A stretch of DNA of 64,000 bases from Jilunia laotingensis (lineage in GTDB: Bacteria; Bacteroidota; Bacteroidia; Bacteroidales; Bacteroidaceae): assembly GCF_014385165.1 (NCBI RefSeq), contig NZ_JACRTF010000001.1, positions 1,302,001 through 1,366,000 of the forward strand, written 5' to 3'. Below, piece by piece: positions 9,801-18,458 of the stretch. How positions within the stretch are numbered: the first letter of the stretch is position 1; each line of letters starts with the position of its first letter. The position numbers were made by a program, and so were the translations under genes. Under the pieces are notes generated by a model. The model ran no database searches and was not told the origin of the DNA. It was given only the letters and a program-made list of their open reading frames with translations.

Positions 9801-10161
9801 CGGTTTCAAACATATCCAGGAAGACCGGTGGAACCCGAACCGTTCCGTAGAAGACAATCTGCAACATGCCAAATACCCGCGCCTGACCGATGGCCAAGGA
9901 AACAATTACGAAATGTCCACCTTCTGGAAACATAACGCAGCTTATCTGAGACTCAAGAATTTCCAGATAGGTTATACCCTTCCCAAGAAATGGACAAGCA
10001 AGGTAACGATGGAAAAGGTACGTTTCTATTTCTCGGGAAACAACCTGTTCACCCTTACCAAGTTCCCTTATGTAGACCCGGAAGGCAATTCGAGCGGGGC
10101 ATATTATCCACAACTGAGAACCTTCTCATTTGGCGTTGACATAACAATCGGAAAAAATTAA
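6856..10161 (+). CDS. SusC-like TonB-dependent receptor with STN domain
   Basis: This outer-membrane glycan importer has 1101 residues. In order it shows a signal peptide (MSNIKQLLCGILTLFYMVSS, cleaved near LMAQ), an STN signalling domain (about residues 30-102), a carboxypeptidase-regulatory-like domain (about 113-195, LLTGKVTDETGEPLIGVSVL), the plug (DEVVVVGYGTQKKLNVTGAI through LVVIDGIPTG) and a TonB beta-barrel ending in FGVDITIGKN. The STN domain is the part that contacts FecR, which fits the neighbouring ECF/anti-sigma pair. It forms the import complex with the SusD encoded 13 bp downstream. Substrate cannot be read from the receptor, but the following GH92/GH97 genes suggest alpha-linked host-type glycans. 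Confidence 0.95.
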   Translation: MSNIKQLLCGILTLFYMVSSVPLMAQSTTKVQLSAKEFSLDKLIKEIESKTNFTFVFDSSIDLKQKVNTTSGDISSILKKALDHKDITFEFIGKQIVLKKVKAQAPVTKKRLLTGKVTDETGEPLIGVSVLVKGTTMGTVTDLDGMFHLNGDLSDHNMLAFSYIGMNPKELQIGQNNTINVILEADTKALDEVVVVGYGTQKKLNVTGAIDVISSESLEKMPVSNITQSLQGSVPGIIITDGGGKPGTSLSINVRGQGTLGSTEPLVVIDGIPTGIGDFNILNPNDIESISVLKDASSAAIYGSRAANGVLVVTTKKGNKERKPVINFSYNYSSQAPTKVPQMLNSWEYAELRNEQLTNSDKMIQFTPEEIELMKNGMDPDNFSNVNWWDQAVKSHNDMQNVNLRISGGGNKMSYMVSGGYTSQTGLIDYTDFKKYNARANLNFQIIDNLDASASISYYRDETQVPYNYDRFFGEVMNMAPYVPVKKQNGDWGHLNNETTNPIAWIKDGGYRKSYDENLSMSMSANWEIFKGLKLRGQAAYNHWTPGHTEISKTIEMTNEDGSQSLINNPNGVSRQLITKNLIVLQGLLDYEKQFGSHNVHALLGYSDEHYTSSWVGGWRWYVPDNNMEEIDGATGSGDAQGTWGSSDEWRMRSYFGRVNYDFAGKYFVEGNFRYDGSSRLAPGHHYTFFPSGSVGWRISEEPFMNFSRKYLDNLKLRASYGQLGNQSISLYQYAEVITTDPKGYMFGHKWVPGSYIGKLPNTEIGWEISNIFNIGIDLGFFNNRLSATFDWYNKKTNDILLDVPVSSVIGIPVSVQNAGKMKNWGWELLVGWKDHINQFNYSATFSLSDQRNEVLDLKGTGPFKGDRTITQEGYALNTLYAYVADGFYTSEEEIANSPKFEGYASQLKVGDIKYKDLSGPNGVPDGKIDSYDKTYVGWSAPRFMYGLDLTAEWKGLDVRAFLQGVGKRDEYVHGQIIYLSGGFKHIQEDRWNPNRSVEDNLQHAKYPRLTDGQGNNYEMSTFWKHNAAYLRLKNFQIGYTLPKKWTSKVTMEKVRFYFSGNNLFTLTKFPYVDPEGNSSGAYYPQLRTFSFGVDITIGKN

Positions 10162-10174
10162 ATTGATACATATT

Positions 10175-11842
10175 ATGAAACATACCATTCTGACTTGCCT
10201 GAGCCTATGCCTTGCATTTTGCTCTTGCACAAACGGATTAGATTTATATCCTACAGATAAAATATCTTCCAAAAACTTCTGGAAAACACCGGATGATGCA
10301 TTGAAGGGTGTCAATGCTACCTATCAATACGTTTTTCCCGAATCGGACGAATACGGATTGGACTTGCTTTTCTACGAATCGGCTTCGGACAATTCATACA
10401 ACCAGCATAGCAACCAGTTCGGCAACTTCCAGCAAATCGCCCTCGGAGCGTATGAGTCCAATCATGCCGCTATCAAGAAAATGTGGGATTTGCGTTACGA
10501 ATGCATCCGTAAATGCAATGAATTCATGGAAAATATAGCAAGGGTGTCCATGGACGATAACCTACGTGAGAGATACACCGGGGAAGTACGCTTCCAAAGG
10601 GCTTATGCCTATTATTACCTGATTTCCCTGTTCGGAGATGTCCCTTTGGTGGATAAGACACTCACCATTCAGGAAGCCGGTAAAGTGACCCGTACCCCCA
10701 AAGAAGCAGTTGCCGATTTCATTCTCAAAGATCTGGATGCAGCTATCGACGTACTTCCCGAATCTTATAGCGGAGACGATGACGGCCGTGCTACCAAATG
10801 GGCTGCCCTGGCTCTGAAAAGCAGAGTATGTCTCTTAATGGCAGGAGATTACCGGGAGAATCCCGACAGTAAATACTGGGGAATGGCAGCCGATGCCGCC
10901 TATAAAGTATGGAAAGAGAGCAAACACCAACTTTATAGAAAGGGAAGTTCCGGTGCCGACAGTTATGCCAAGTTGTTTTACGACAACGACGCCAGCGCAC
11001 CCAATTCGGAAGTGATCTATGAAGCCCAATTCACCACCCTTGAGAGACCGCTTTACGGATTTACCGTCAAACTGGCTTGCGTCAGTGACGGTGGATGGAA
11101 TTCATGGTCACCGACTCAGGACATGGTAGATGCTTACTATATGAAAAGTACGGGGAAACGCATCGATGAAGAAGGCTCGGGATACGATCCCGAAAATCCG
11201 TATGAAGACAGAGACCCGCGCCTGAAAGCGACCGTCTATTATCCGGGCAATACGACTCTGAAAGGGTTGACCTACAACAGTCAGCCGGGAGAAGGTGCCC
11301 CCGACCGGATGGATCAGCATAACGGTACAAAAACCGGCTATGGCTGGAAGAAATTCCTCGACCCGACCTTACTCGGCACATGGGATACCGGAAAAGATTT
11401 CCCCCTCATCCGGTTAGCAGAGGTATTATTGAACTATGCGGAAGCCAAAAATGAGGAACTGGCAGCACCCGACCAAAGTGTTTACGATGCAGTCAATGCC
11501 GTACGACTCAGAGTGCAGATGCCTAAGCTGGAAAAGGATCTTGATAAAAACAAGATGAGAGAACGCATCCGCGATGAACGCAGAGTGGAACTTGCCTTCG
11601 AGGGTACACGGTTCTTCGATATACGCCGTTGGCACATCGCCCACGAGGTCCTTAACCGAAACAACGGATGGATATTGGGCATGAAGCTCAATAACCCGGA
11701 CAACTACATCGTGAACAGTGAAGGCCATGTACGTGCCGGAATCCGGACATTCAATCCGGACAAGCACTATCTATGGCCTATCCCGCAAAGAGAAACCGAA
11801 CTTAATCCCCATTTATTACCCAATAATCCGGGCTGGAATTAA
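10175..11842 (+). CDS. SusD/RagB-family glycan-binding lipoprotein
   Basis: This is the surface partner of the preceding SusC, about 555 residues. The N-terminus MKHTILTCLSLCLAFCSCTN has a lipobox-like end (AFCSC). The ATG at 10175 fits this signal; a TTG further upstream at 10163 is less likely. SusD signatures include the N-terminal LDLYPTDKISSKNFWKTPDD, the TPR-like helices around RFQRAYAYYYLISLFGDVPL, and the C-terminal RDERRVELAFEGTRFFDIRR and LWPIPQRE...NPHLLPNNPGW. It captures glycans at the cell surface and caps the SusC barrel. Confidence 0.94.
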   Translation: MKHTILTCLSLCLAFCSCTNGLDLYPTDKISSKNFWKTPDDALKGVNATYQYVFPESDEYGLDLLFYESASDNSYNQHSNQFGNFQQIALGAYESNHAAIKKMWDLRYECIRKCNEFMENIARVSMDDNLRERYTGEVRFQRAYAYYYLISLFGDVPLVDKTLTIQEAGKVTRTPKEAVADFILKDLDAAIDVLPESYSGDDDGRATKWAALALKSRVCLLMAGDYRENPDSKYWGMAADAAYKVWKESKHQLYRKGSSGADSYAKLFYDNDASAPNSEVIYEAQFTTLERPLYGFTVKLACVSDGGWNSWSPTQDMVDAYYMKSTGKRIDEEGSGYDPENPYEDRDPRLKATVYYPGNTTLKGLTYNSQPGEGAPDRMDQHNGTKTGYGWKKFLDPTLLGTWDTGKDFPLIRLAEVLLNYAEAKNEELAAPDQSVYDAVNAVRLRVQMPKLEKDLDKNKMRERIRDERRVELAFEGTRFFDIRRWHIAHEVLNRNNGWILGMKLNNPDNYIVNSEGHVRAGIRTFNPDKHYLWPIPQRETELNPHLLPNNPGWN

Positions 11843-11868
11843 ATAACTAACTTACATATAGTTTTTTT

Positions 11869-14097
11869 ATGAAGAACAGAATTATAATATTCGTTATAAC
11901 CCTGTTTACAGGGGTGTCATATGCCTGTTCGCAGGTAGATCTATCTAAATATGTCGATCCGTATATCGGAGTGGACGGAGGCGGAAATGTCTTTCCGGGA
12001 CCTTGTGTACCCTTCGGAATGGTCAAACTCGGACCCGATTGTGGAAACAAGGACTGGAATGCCGGTTGGGATCCTACGGGCAACATACACGGGTTCAGCC
12101 ATGTCCACGTCAGCGGTACGGGAGGAGGATGCAAGTATGGTAATATCCTGATGCTTCCGATAACAGGAGCCATCCAACTAAACGATTATTCTTCCCCGCG
12201 TTCGGAAGAGGCAATAGCCTTAAGTTCCTATTCTGTCAAACTGGACAGATATAATACACAAGCCCGGCTGACCGCACTTTCCAAAAGTGGCTTCCATGAA
12301 TATACTTTCCCGGAGAGCAACGATTCTAAAATTATCATCGACCTGGGTAGCTTCTTGCAGTCCCATGAAAAACAGATGTTAGTGGGATCGGAAGTCAGGA
12401 TACTTTCGGATACGGAAGTGGAAGGATACTCCCGGATCAGGGGAGGATGGAATGAAGGCGGTCCCTATACGGTTTATTTCTATGCCCGCTTCGATACCCC
12501 CGCCAAAGAAACGGGAACTTGGAAAAGCAACCGGTTGTATCCGGGTAAGCTCTCCCAAACCGATACGAATGAAAAGACCGGTGCTTATTTCACCTACCAG
12601 ACAGTGAAAGGACAGAAAGTATGCGCGCAGGTCGGCATTTCGTTCATGGGAACCAACAAGGCAAAAGCCAACTTGGAAGAGATGAAGTCATGGAACTTTG
12701 AGGAGGTAAGGAACACCGCTGTCAACCAATGGAACGAGATTCTATCAAAGGTTCAACTTACAGGATCGGAAGAGAACAAGAAAATCTTCTATACAGCCAT
12801 GTATCATAGCTTCCTACAACCTGTAAACCGCACCGGGGAGAATCCGAAATGGGCTTCCGACGAACCGTATTACGATGATTATTTTGCCATCTGGGATACG
12901 TTCCGGGCCACCCACCCCCTGTTCACCCTGCTGGTTCCTTCCATACAGACGGATATGATACGCTCCCTCATCGACATATACAAGCATGACGGCTACATGC
13001 CCGATGCTCGCAGCGGAAATGACAACGGCAGGGTACAGGGAGGCAGCGACTGTGATATCCTGATTGCCGATGCCATGGTCAAAGGGCTGAAAGGCATTGA
13101 CTACGAGACCGCTTTGCAGTCGATGATAAAGAATGCCGAAATCGCTCCGGGAGGTGATGAACGGAAAGAAGGCAGAGGAGGAATAGACGATTACAACACA
13201 TTGGGATACGTGTCGACCCGTCACGAACGCGCAGGAAGCCGTACATTCGAATACGCCAACTGCGATTTCGCAATAGCAACGGTAGCCAAACGACTCGGCA
13301 AACAGGAGATCGCTGAAAAGTATTACCAACGCTCCAATAACTGGCAGAACATCTGGAACGACGGGATTGAGAGTCTCGGGCACAAAGGTTTCCTTTGGCC
13401 GAAGAACGCTGATGGTAGCTGGTGCCCCGAAGATAAATTCTCTGTCTTTACAAGCGGCACATGGCCGGACTTCCTGTATGAAACATTCTCCTGGGAGATG
13501 TCTTTCTACGTACCCCACGATGTCAACAAGCTAATAGAGAAATGCGGAGGGAAAAAACAATTCATCAACCGGTTGGACACCTACTTCACCCATGAACGTT
13601 GGGATCAACGCTGGTTTATGGGATTGTTCCAGATTTCCAACGAACCGGGATTCCTTGTTCCTACTTTCTACAACTATGCGGGACGGCCTGACAAAACCGC
13701 AGAAGTAGTCCGCAAAACCCTGCGCACCCGTTACAACACAACCCGCGAAGGCATACCGGGGAATGATGATTCCGGTTCGATGTCTTCCTGGTATATCTTC
13801 CATGCCCTGGGCTTTTACCCTAACGCGGGGCAGGATGTATATCTGATTTCAAGCCCCCTGTTCCAGGCAGCAACCCTTTCACTCGAAAACGGGAAAGAGC
13901 TGAAGATCACTGCCAAGAATGCAAGCGACAAAAACATTTATGTACAATCGGTCAGACTGAATGGAAAAGAACTGGATAAATGCTGGTTCCGCCATACCGA
14001 CATCGCCAACGGAGGAAGCCTTGAATTCATCATGGGCAGCAAACCTTCCAAATGGGGGAAATCGGGAGAGTTACCACCATCCTTGTCTACCAACTAA
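11869..14097 (+). CDS. GH92 family glycosidase (alpha-mannosidase-like)
   Basis: GH92 enzymes are calcium-dependent inverting exo-alpha-mannosidases. The 742-residue protein has a signal peptide and the GH92 N-terminal pattern YVDPYIGVDGGGNVFPGPCV, with GMVKLGPDCG and HVHVSGTGGG. The presumed general acid is Glu592 in NEP, and the GNDDSGSMSSW base motif holds Asp633/Asp634. One departure is notable: the usual NEPSHHIPYLYNYAG reads NEPGFLVPTFYNYAG, so the His pair near the +1 subsite is missing and linkage or leaving-group specificity may differ. The N-terminal cysteine in SYACSQ is not a clean lipobox, so periplasmic or lipid-anchored is open. It lies 26 bp after susD. Confidence 0.9.
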   Translation: MKNRIIIFVITLFTGVSYACSQVDLSKYVDPYIGVDGGGNVFPGPCVPFGMVKLGPDCGNKDWNAGWDPTGNIHGFSHVHVSGTGGGCKYGNILMLPITGAIQLNDYSSPRSEEAIALSSYSVKLDRYNTQARLTALSKSGFHEYTFPESNDSKIIIDLGSFLQSHEKQMLVGSEVRILSDTEVEGYSRIRGGWNEGGPYTVYFYARFDTPAKETGTWKSNRLYPGKLSQTDTNEKTGAYFTYQTVKGQKVCAQVGISFMGTNKAKANLEEMKSWNFEEVRNTAVNQWNEILSKVQLTGSEENKKIFYTAMYHSFLQPVNRTGENPKWASDEPYYDDYFAIWDTFRATHPLFTLLVPSIQTDMIRSLIDIYKHDGYMPDARSGNDNGRVQGGSDCDILIADAMVKGLKGIDYETALQSMIKNAEIAPGGDERKEGRGGIDDYNTLGYVSTRHERAGSRTFEYANCDFAIATVAKRLGKQEIAEKYYQRSNNWQNIWNDGIESLGHKGFLWPKNADGSWCPEDKFSVFTSGTWPDFLYETFSWEMSFYVPHDVNKLIEKCGGKKQFINRLDTYFTHERWDQRWFMGLFQISNEPGFLVPTFYNYAGRPDKTAEVVRKTLRTRYNTTREGIPGNDDSGSMSSWYIFHALGFYPNAGQDVYLISSPLFQAATLSLENGKELKITAKNASDKNIYVQSVRLNGKELDKCWFRHTDIANGGSLEFIMGSKPSKWGKSGELPPSLSTN

Positions 14098-14100
14098 TTT

Positions 14101-16089
14101 ATGAAACAGCATATGACAAATAAAGGAAAATATTTAATCGGGCTTTTCCTCCTTTGCTCTGCAAGCCTGTACAGCAAAGATTTCAAAGTAGCTTCCCCGG
14201 ACAACAAGATTACGTTGAACGTGAGTGTGGACAAGGGGATCAGTTGGAGTGTGAACTACGGTTCCACTCCCGTCATCACCCCTTCCTTCGTCTCTTTACG
14301 GACGGATAAAAAGACATGGGGAGAGGAGCCGCGTATCCGTAAATCGGATGTCCGCACCGTCAACGAAACGATTGAAGCCCCGGTCTATAAGAAGAAAGAA
14401 GTTGCCGACCACTACAAAGAGCTGAGCCTTACCTTCACCGGGAATTACGCGCTTCAATTCCGTGTTTACGATGACGGAGTAGCTTACCGGTGGATTAGTT
14501 CACAAAAGGGGGATATCACTATCTTATCGGAAAAAGCGGAATTCAATTTTGCGAAAGACGACTCGAAAGCGTATATCGGGTATGTCAATGCCAAAGAGCA
14601 GGACGTGTATGCATGTTCTTTCGAGAACACTTATAAACACATCCCCCTGAAAGAGATGTCCGATTTCTGGCCCGCCTTTGCACCGGTATTGGTGGAACAG
14701 GGAACCATTAAATGCGGAATCACGGAAGCCGATCTGGAAGATTATCCGGGCATGTTCCTCCGCCTCAACCCAAAGACCCGACAGGGACTGACGGGCGACT
14801 TTGCCCCCTACCCAGTCGAAGAGGTGCAGGGAGGACACAACAATCTGCAATCGCTCGTAGTGAAACGGGCAGATTACATCGCCAAGACCAAAGGTAACAG
14901 GACTTTCCCCTGGCGAACGGTTATCATTGCCGCTGCCGATAAAGATTTGTTGAACAACGACATGGTATACAAACTGGCAAGCCCGAACCGGATCGGTGAT
15001 ACTTCATGGATCAAGCCCGGCAAGCTGGCATGGGATTATTGGAACGCATGGAACATTTACGGAGTGGACTTTCGCGCTGGAATCAACACGAATACGTACC
15101 TATTCTACATTGACTTTGCCGCTAAAAACGGTATTGAATACGTATTGCTTGATGAAGGCTGGGCGGTGAGTACCGACATCATGAAGGTAGTACCAGAGAT
15201 CGACCTTCCAGCCATCATCCGCTATGCCGAATCCAAAGGTGTGTCCATCCTTCTCTGGGGAGGATGGTTGCCCCTGAATCAGAAAATGGAGGAAGCCCTT
15301 GCCCATTATTCCAAACTCGGAGTCAAAGGTTTTAAAGTGGACTTCATGGACAGGGACGACCAGAAAATGGTTGATTTCTATTACCGATTGGCAAAGAAAG
15401 CCGCGGAACATAAGCTCATCATCGACTTTCACGGTGCTTACAAACCTACCGGTCTGCAACGCACCTACCCGAATGTCATCAACTTTGAAGGTGTCTACGG
15501 ACTGGAATATCTCAAAGGAGACTATCCCGACATGCCTTTCAACGATGTGACCATCCCCTACATCAGAATGCTGGCAGGCCCGGTAGATTACACACCGGGA
15601 GCCATGTTCAATGCCAATAAAGAGAGTTACAGAGGTATTCATGCAATGCCCATGAGCCAAGGAACACGCGCCCATCAGGTTGCTTTATATGTAGTTTTTG
15701 AGTCTCCTTTGAACATGTTGGCGGATAGCCCCAACAACTACATGAAGGAACAGGAGACTACCGATTTCATCCGTCAGATACCAACCGTATTCGACCAGAC
15801 GGTTGCCCTGGATGGAAAAGTGGGAGAATACGCTGTCACCGCCAGAGAGGAAGCGGGTACATGGTATCTGGGAGCTATTACCAACTGGGATGCACGGGAG
15901 ATCATTATCGATTGTTCTTTCCTGAAATCCGGTAACTGGCAGATAGAACTGTTCAAGGACGGAATCAATGCCGACCGGAATGGTAACGACTACAAACGGG
16001 AAATCTTCAACGTGAATGCCGCAAGCAAACTGAAAGTGCAACTTGCACCGGGCGGTGGAATGGCTGCCATCATCAGAAGAACCAATTAA
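14101..16089 (+). CDS. GH97 family glycosidase, retaining alpha-galactosidase type
   Basis: GH97 includes inverting alpha-glucosidases (SusB) and retaining alpha-galactosidases. This 662-residue protein has a signal peptide (LIGLFLLCSASLYSKDF), the N-terminal beta-sandwich, and a TIM barrel with DYWNAWNIYG and YVLLDEGWA. The barrel motif KVDFMDRDDQ puts an Asp at residue 414, matching the nucleophile of the retaining branch, and NVINFEGV puts Glu463 at the acid/base position. That argues for alpha-galactosidase-like chemistry, although other alpha-linked sugars are possible. The start at 14101 is 3 bp after the GH92 stop; an ATG at 14113 is an alternative. Confidence 0.9.
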   Translation: MKQHMTNKGKYLIGLFLLCSASLYSKDFKVASPDNKITLNVSVDKGISWSVNYGSTPVITPSFVSLRTDKKTWGEEPRIRKSDVRTVNETIEAPVYKKKEVADHYKELSLTFTGNYALQFRVYDDGVAYRWISSQKGDITILSEKAEFNFAKDDSKAYIGYVNAKEQDVYACSFENTYKHIPLKEMSDFWPAFAPVLVEQGTIKCGITEADLEDYPGMFLRLNPKTRQGLTGDFAPYPVEEVQGGHNNLQSLVVKRADYIAKTKGNRTFPWRTVIIAAADKDLLNNDMVYKLASPNRIGDTSWIKPGKLAWDYWNAWNIYGVDFRAGINTNTYLFYIDFAAKNGIEYVLLDEGWAVSTDIMKVVPEIDLPAIIRYAESKGVSILLWGGWLPLNQKMEEALAHYSKLGVKGFKVDFMDRDDQKMVDFYYRLAKKAAEHKLIIDFHGAYKPTGLQRTYPNVINFEGVYGLEYLKGDYPDMPFNDVTIPYIRMLAGPVDYTPGAMFNANKESYRGIHAMPMSQGTRAHQVALYVVFESPLNMLADSPNNYMKEQETTDFIRQIPTVFDQTVALDGKVGEYAVTAREEAGTWYLGAITNWDAREIIIDCSFLKSGNWQIELFKDGINADRNGNDYKREIFNVNAASKLKVQLAPGGGMAAIIRRTN

Positions 16090-16111
16090 TAACCTTTTAA
16101 TTCATAGTAAA

Positions 16112-18349
16112 ATGAAACATTCTAACTTATTTATCGCATGTTGCCTATCATTCATGGCAAGCAGTATGTCTGCAAAAGATTTTTATGTGAAAGTCGGTGC
16201 ATCCGGCAACGGAGATTCCTGGGAGCAAGCTTCCGGTGACCTCTCTAAAACTCTGTTGAATGCTACTGCCGGATCGACGGTGCATGTAGCAGCGGGAGAG
16301 TATAAACCGACCCTGAATTTCAAAGGAGAGAACAGCAATCCGAAGGAGTTCCGCTTTAAAATTGCCGGAGGCGTTAACCTATTGGGTGGATATCCGGCCA
16401 GTGGCAACGGTGAAAGAGACCCGCAAACCAATGTCACTTCCCTGAACGGTCAAATCGATGATGGCAGCAGTGTATACACCATCGCCTACGTTACCTTGGG
16501 TGATCAGATGGCAGTAGTGGACGGCTTTACTTTCAAAAACGGAAACGGTGAAAACGGTGAACATTACGGTGACTTCAGCGGTGGCGCAGGTGCCATCATC
16601 CTGAAAGGCGGAAGTGAAGCTGAAGGAGGTTCGCCCGCAGGAATGGGGCTGAGACTTGCCAACTGTACCTTCGAGAACAATACCGCTGCATGGGGAGGAG
16701 CCTTGAAACTTCAACGGCCCGACAATCAGCAAGCGTTAGTGGTGCTTGAAGTGGAAAATTGTACGTTCGCAAACAACAAATCCGACCAGAACGGAGGAGC
16801 CATCGCTGCATGGGGATATAACATCAAACTTAAAGACAGCCAATTCATCAACAACACCGCCGAGATTTCGGGAAACAACGGTGGAGCATTAGCCGCTTAT
16901 GAATCGACCATCAGCGCGGAGAACTGTATCTTCCAGAAAAACATTGCCGGTAGTAACGGTGGTGCCCTTTTCTCAGAAGGAGGACAGGACATGACCGTAC
17001 TCAACTGCCAATTCAACGAGAATGCCGGTTGGGAAGGCGGTGCCATCCGTTATACCAACGCTGACGAGGCAGAAATGAGCATTCAGGTGAAAGACTGTAC
17101 TTTTACGAAGAACAAAGATGCCAAATCGAACGGTAACGGTTCCGGTGGAGCCATCAACTATACCGCATGGAACTCTACCATCGAAATCACCAATTGCCAG
17201 TTTGATGGAAATACGGTAGGGAATGCCGGAGGCGCACTCCGCATCAACGGTAAGTTCAACCTCGATCATTGCGATTTCTATAACAACATTGCCGGAGACC
17301 ATGCCGGAGGATGGCTGGATGCAGAGGTAGCCACCGTCAGCAATTGTACTTTCGGGAAGAACACCAGTACCGGAAATGCGGAAGGCACAGCTTTCAAAGG
17401 ACAGATTAAAGACCTGACCGTCTCCAATTGCCGTTTCTTCGAGAATGTGGGCAATTCCATTCTCGGCATCGGATGGGAATCACGGGTAAACATGGAGAAC
17501 ATCTCCATCTACAACAACACAGCCACCGCACTGGCTTTCCAGAATGCTTTCGCTGACATCCGCAACATCACGATCAGCGGTAACAGATCGGTCAATAACG
17601 GAGCCATCATGAACGGTAACTGGGAAGGTTATTCGGAAATCAACCTGATAGGTGCCACCATCATTGGTAACGAGTCTGCCGAAGGAAAACAGAGCTTCTT
17701 CAAGACTGGAGGCGACTGTTCCATCACCCTCAACAACGCAATCTATGCGCTGAACACCGTAGGCGGAAATCCGGACGAAACGGATTACTCGACCGGAGAC
17801 TTCATGTCTTTCGTACATCTTTATTCAATCTGGAACGACAAACGTTTCATCGATGCCGACGATTACTATGGCGAAGACATCTCCGATACTCCTATCCAGA
17901 TCGGAACTACCCTCAGCGAACTGCAAGAAGTAAACGCACAGATGGTACATCTGTTGACGGGCGACAACAACCCTGCCATCCAAACGGGAAATCCCACACT
18001 GGCAGGAACGACAGACCAATTGGGAAAGACTCGCCCGGAGGCTCCAAGCATGGGAGCTTGCGAACCTTCCAACGAATCGGGTATCGAGATCGGAACCGTT
18101 GACGGAACAGAATCGTTGCTGATCTACCCGATGCCTGCCACGGGTGACTTTACGGTGAAAGCAAACATCGGAAAAGCCAACAACGCCCGCATATTGATTT
18201 ATACCCATATGGGACAGCTCGTACAAAAGGATGCTATGCAAATGGACAACGGCACAGCCGTATACAAAGGGTACTTGCCCTCAGGAAACTACATTATTAT
18301 GGTAGAGACGAACCAAGCAGTCCGCACAGGTAAATTGATTGTTAAATAA
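16112..18349 (+). CDS. Secreted parallel beta-helix protein with type A sorting-like C-terminus
   Basis: This 745-residue exported protein starts at the ATG at 16112 (MKHSNLFIACCLSFMASSMSA), 22 bp after GH97. Residues of about 25-600 are repeated rungs of the type NCTFENN/NNGGA, such as LANCTFENNTAAWGGALKL and VENCTFANNKSDQNGGAI. This is the right-handed parallel beta-helix pattern seen in polysaccharide lyases, pectin-acting enzymes and some adhesins. The last ~80 residues (LLIYPMPATGDFTVKA... to RTGKLIVK) match the type A sorting domain used by type IX secretion. No catalytic motif is recognisable. Its place inside PUL 1 suggests glycan binding or cleavage. Confidence 0.75.
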   Translation: MKHSNLFIACCLSFMASSMSAKDFYVKVGASGNGDSWEQASGDLSKTLLNATAGSTVHVAAGEYKPTLNFKGENSNPKEFRFKIAGGVNLLGGYPASGNGERDPQTNVTSLNGQIDDGSSVYTIAYVTLGDQMAVVDGFTFKNGNGENGEHYGDFSGGAGAIILKGGSEAEGGSPAGMGLRLANCTFENNTAAWGGALKLQRPDNQQALVVLEVENCTFANNKSDQNGGAIAAWGYNIKLKDSQFINNTAEISGNNGGALAAYESTISAENCIFQKNIAGSNGGALFSEGGQDMTVLNCQFNENAGWEGGAIRYTNADEAEMSIQVKDCTFTKNKDAKSNGNGSGGAINYTAWNSTIEITNCQFDGNTVGNAGGALRINGKFNLDHCDFYNNIAGDHAGGWLDAEVATVSNCTFGKNTSTGNAEGTAFKGQIKDLTVSNCRFFENVGNSILGIGWESRVNMENISIYNNTATALAFQNAFADIRNITISGNRSVNNGAIMNGNWEGYSEINLIGATIIGNESAEGKQSFFKTGGDCSITLNNAIYALNTVGGNPDETDYSTGDFMSFVHLYSIWNDKRFIDADDYYGEDISDTPIQIGTTLSELQEVNAQMVHLLTGDNNPAIQTGNPTLAGTTDQLGKTRPEAPSMGACEPSNESGIEIGTVDGTESLLIYPMPATGDFTVKANIGKANNARILIYTHMGQLVQKDAMQMDNGTAVYKGYLPSGNYIIMVETNQAVRTGKLIVK

Positions 18350-18362
18350 AGGAGAACAACCT

Positions 18363-18430
18363 GAGAGTGTGCCGGAACGAAACGCCACTGTCGAAAAGAA
18401 GGTAGGCACTAACTTCTGGCACACACTCTC
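18363..18430 (+). terminator. Hairpin with T-rich tail between the two CTD genes
   Basis: GAGAGTGTGCCGGAA (from 18363) pairs with TTCTGGCACACACTCTC (ending 18430) with one bulge, and TTTCT follows. It probably ends or attenuates transcription after the beta-helix gene, before 18459. Confidence 0.6.
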
Positions 18431-18458
18431 TTTCTGAAAACCAAAGCAAAGACACTAT

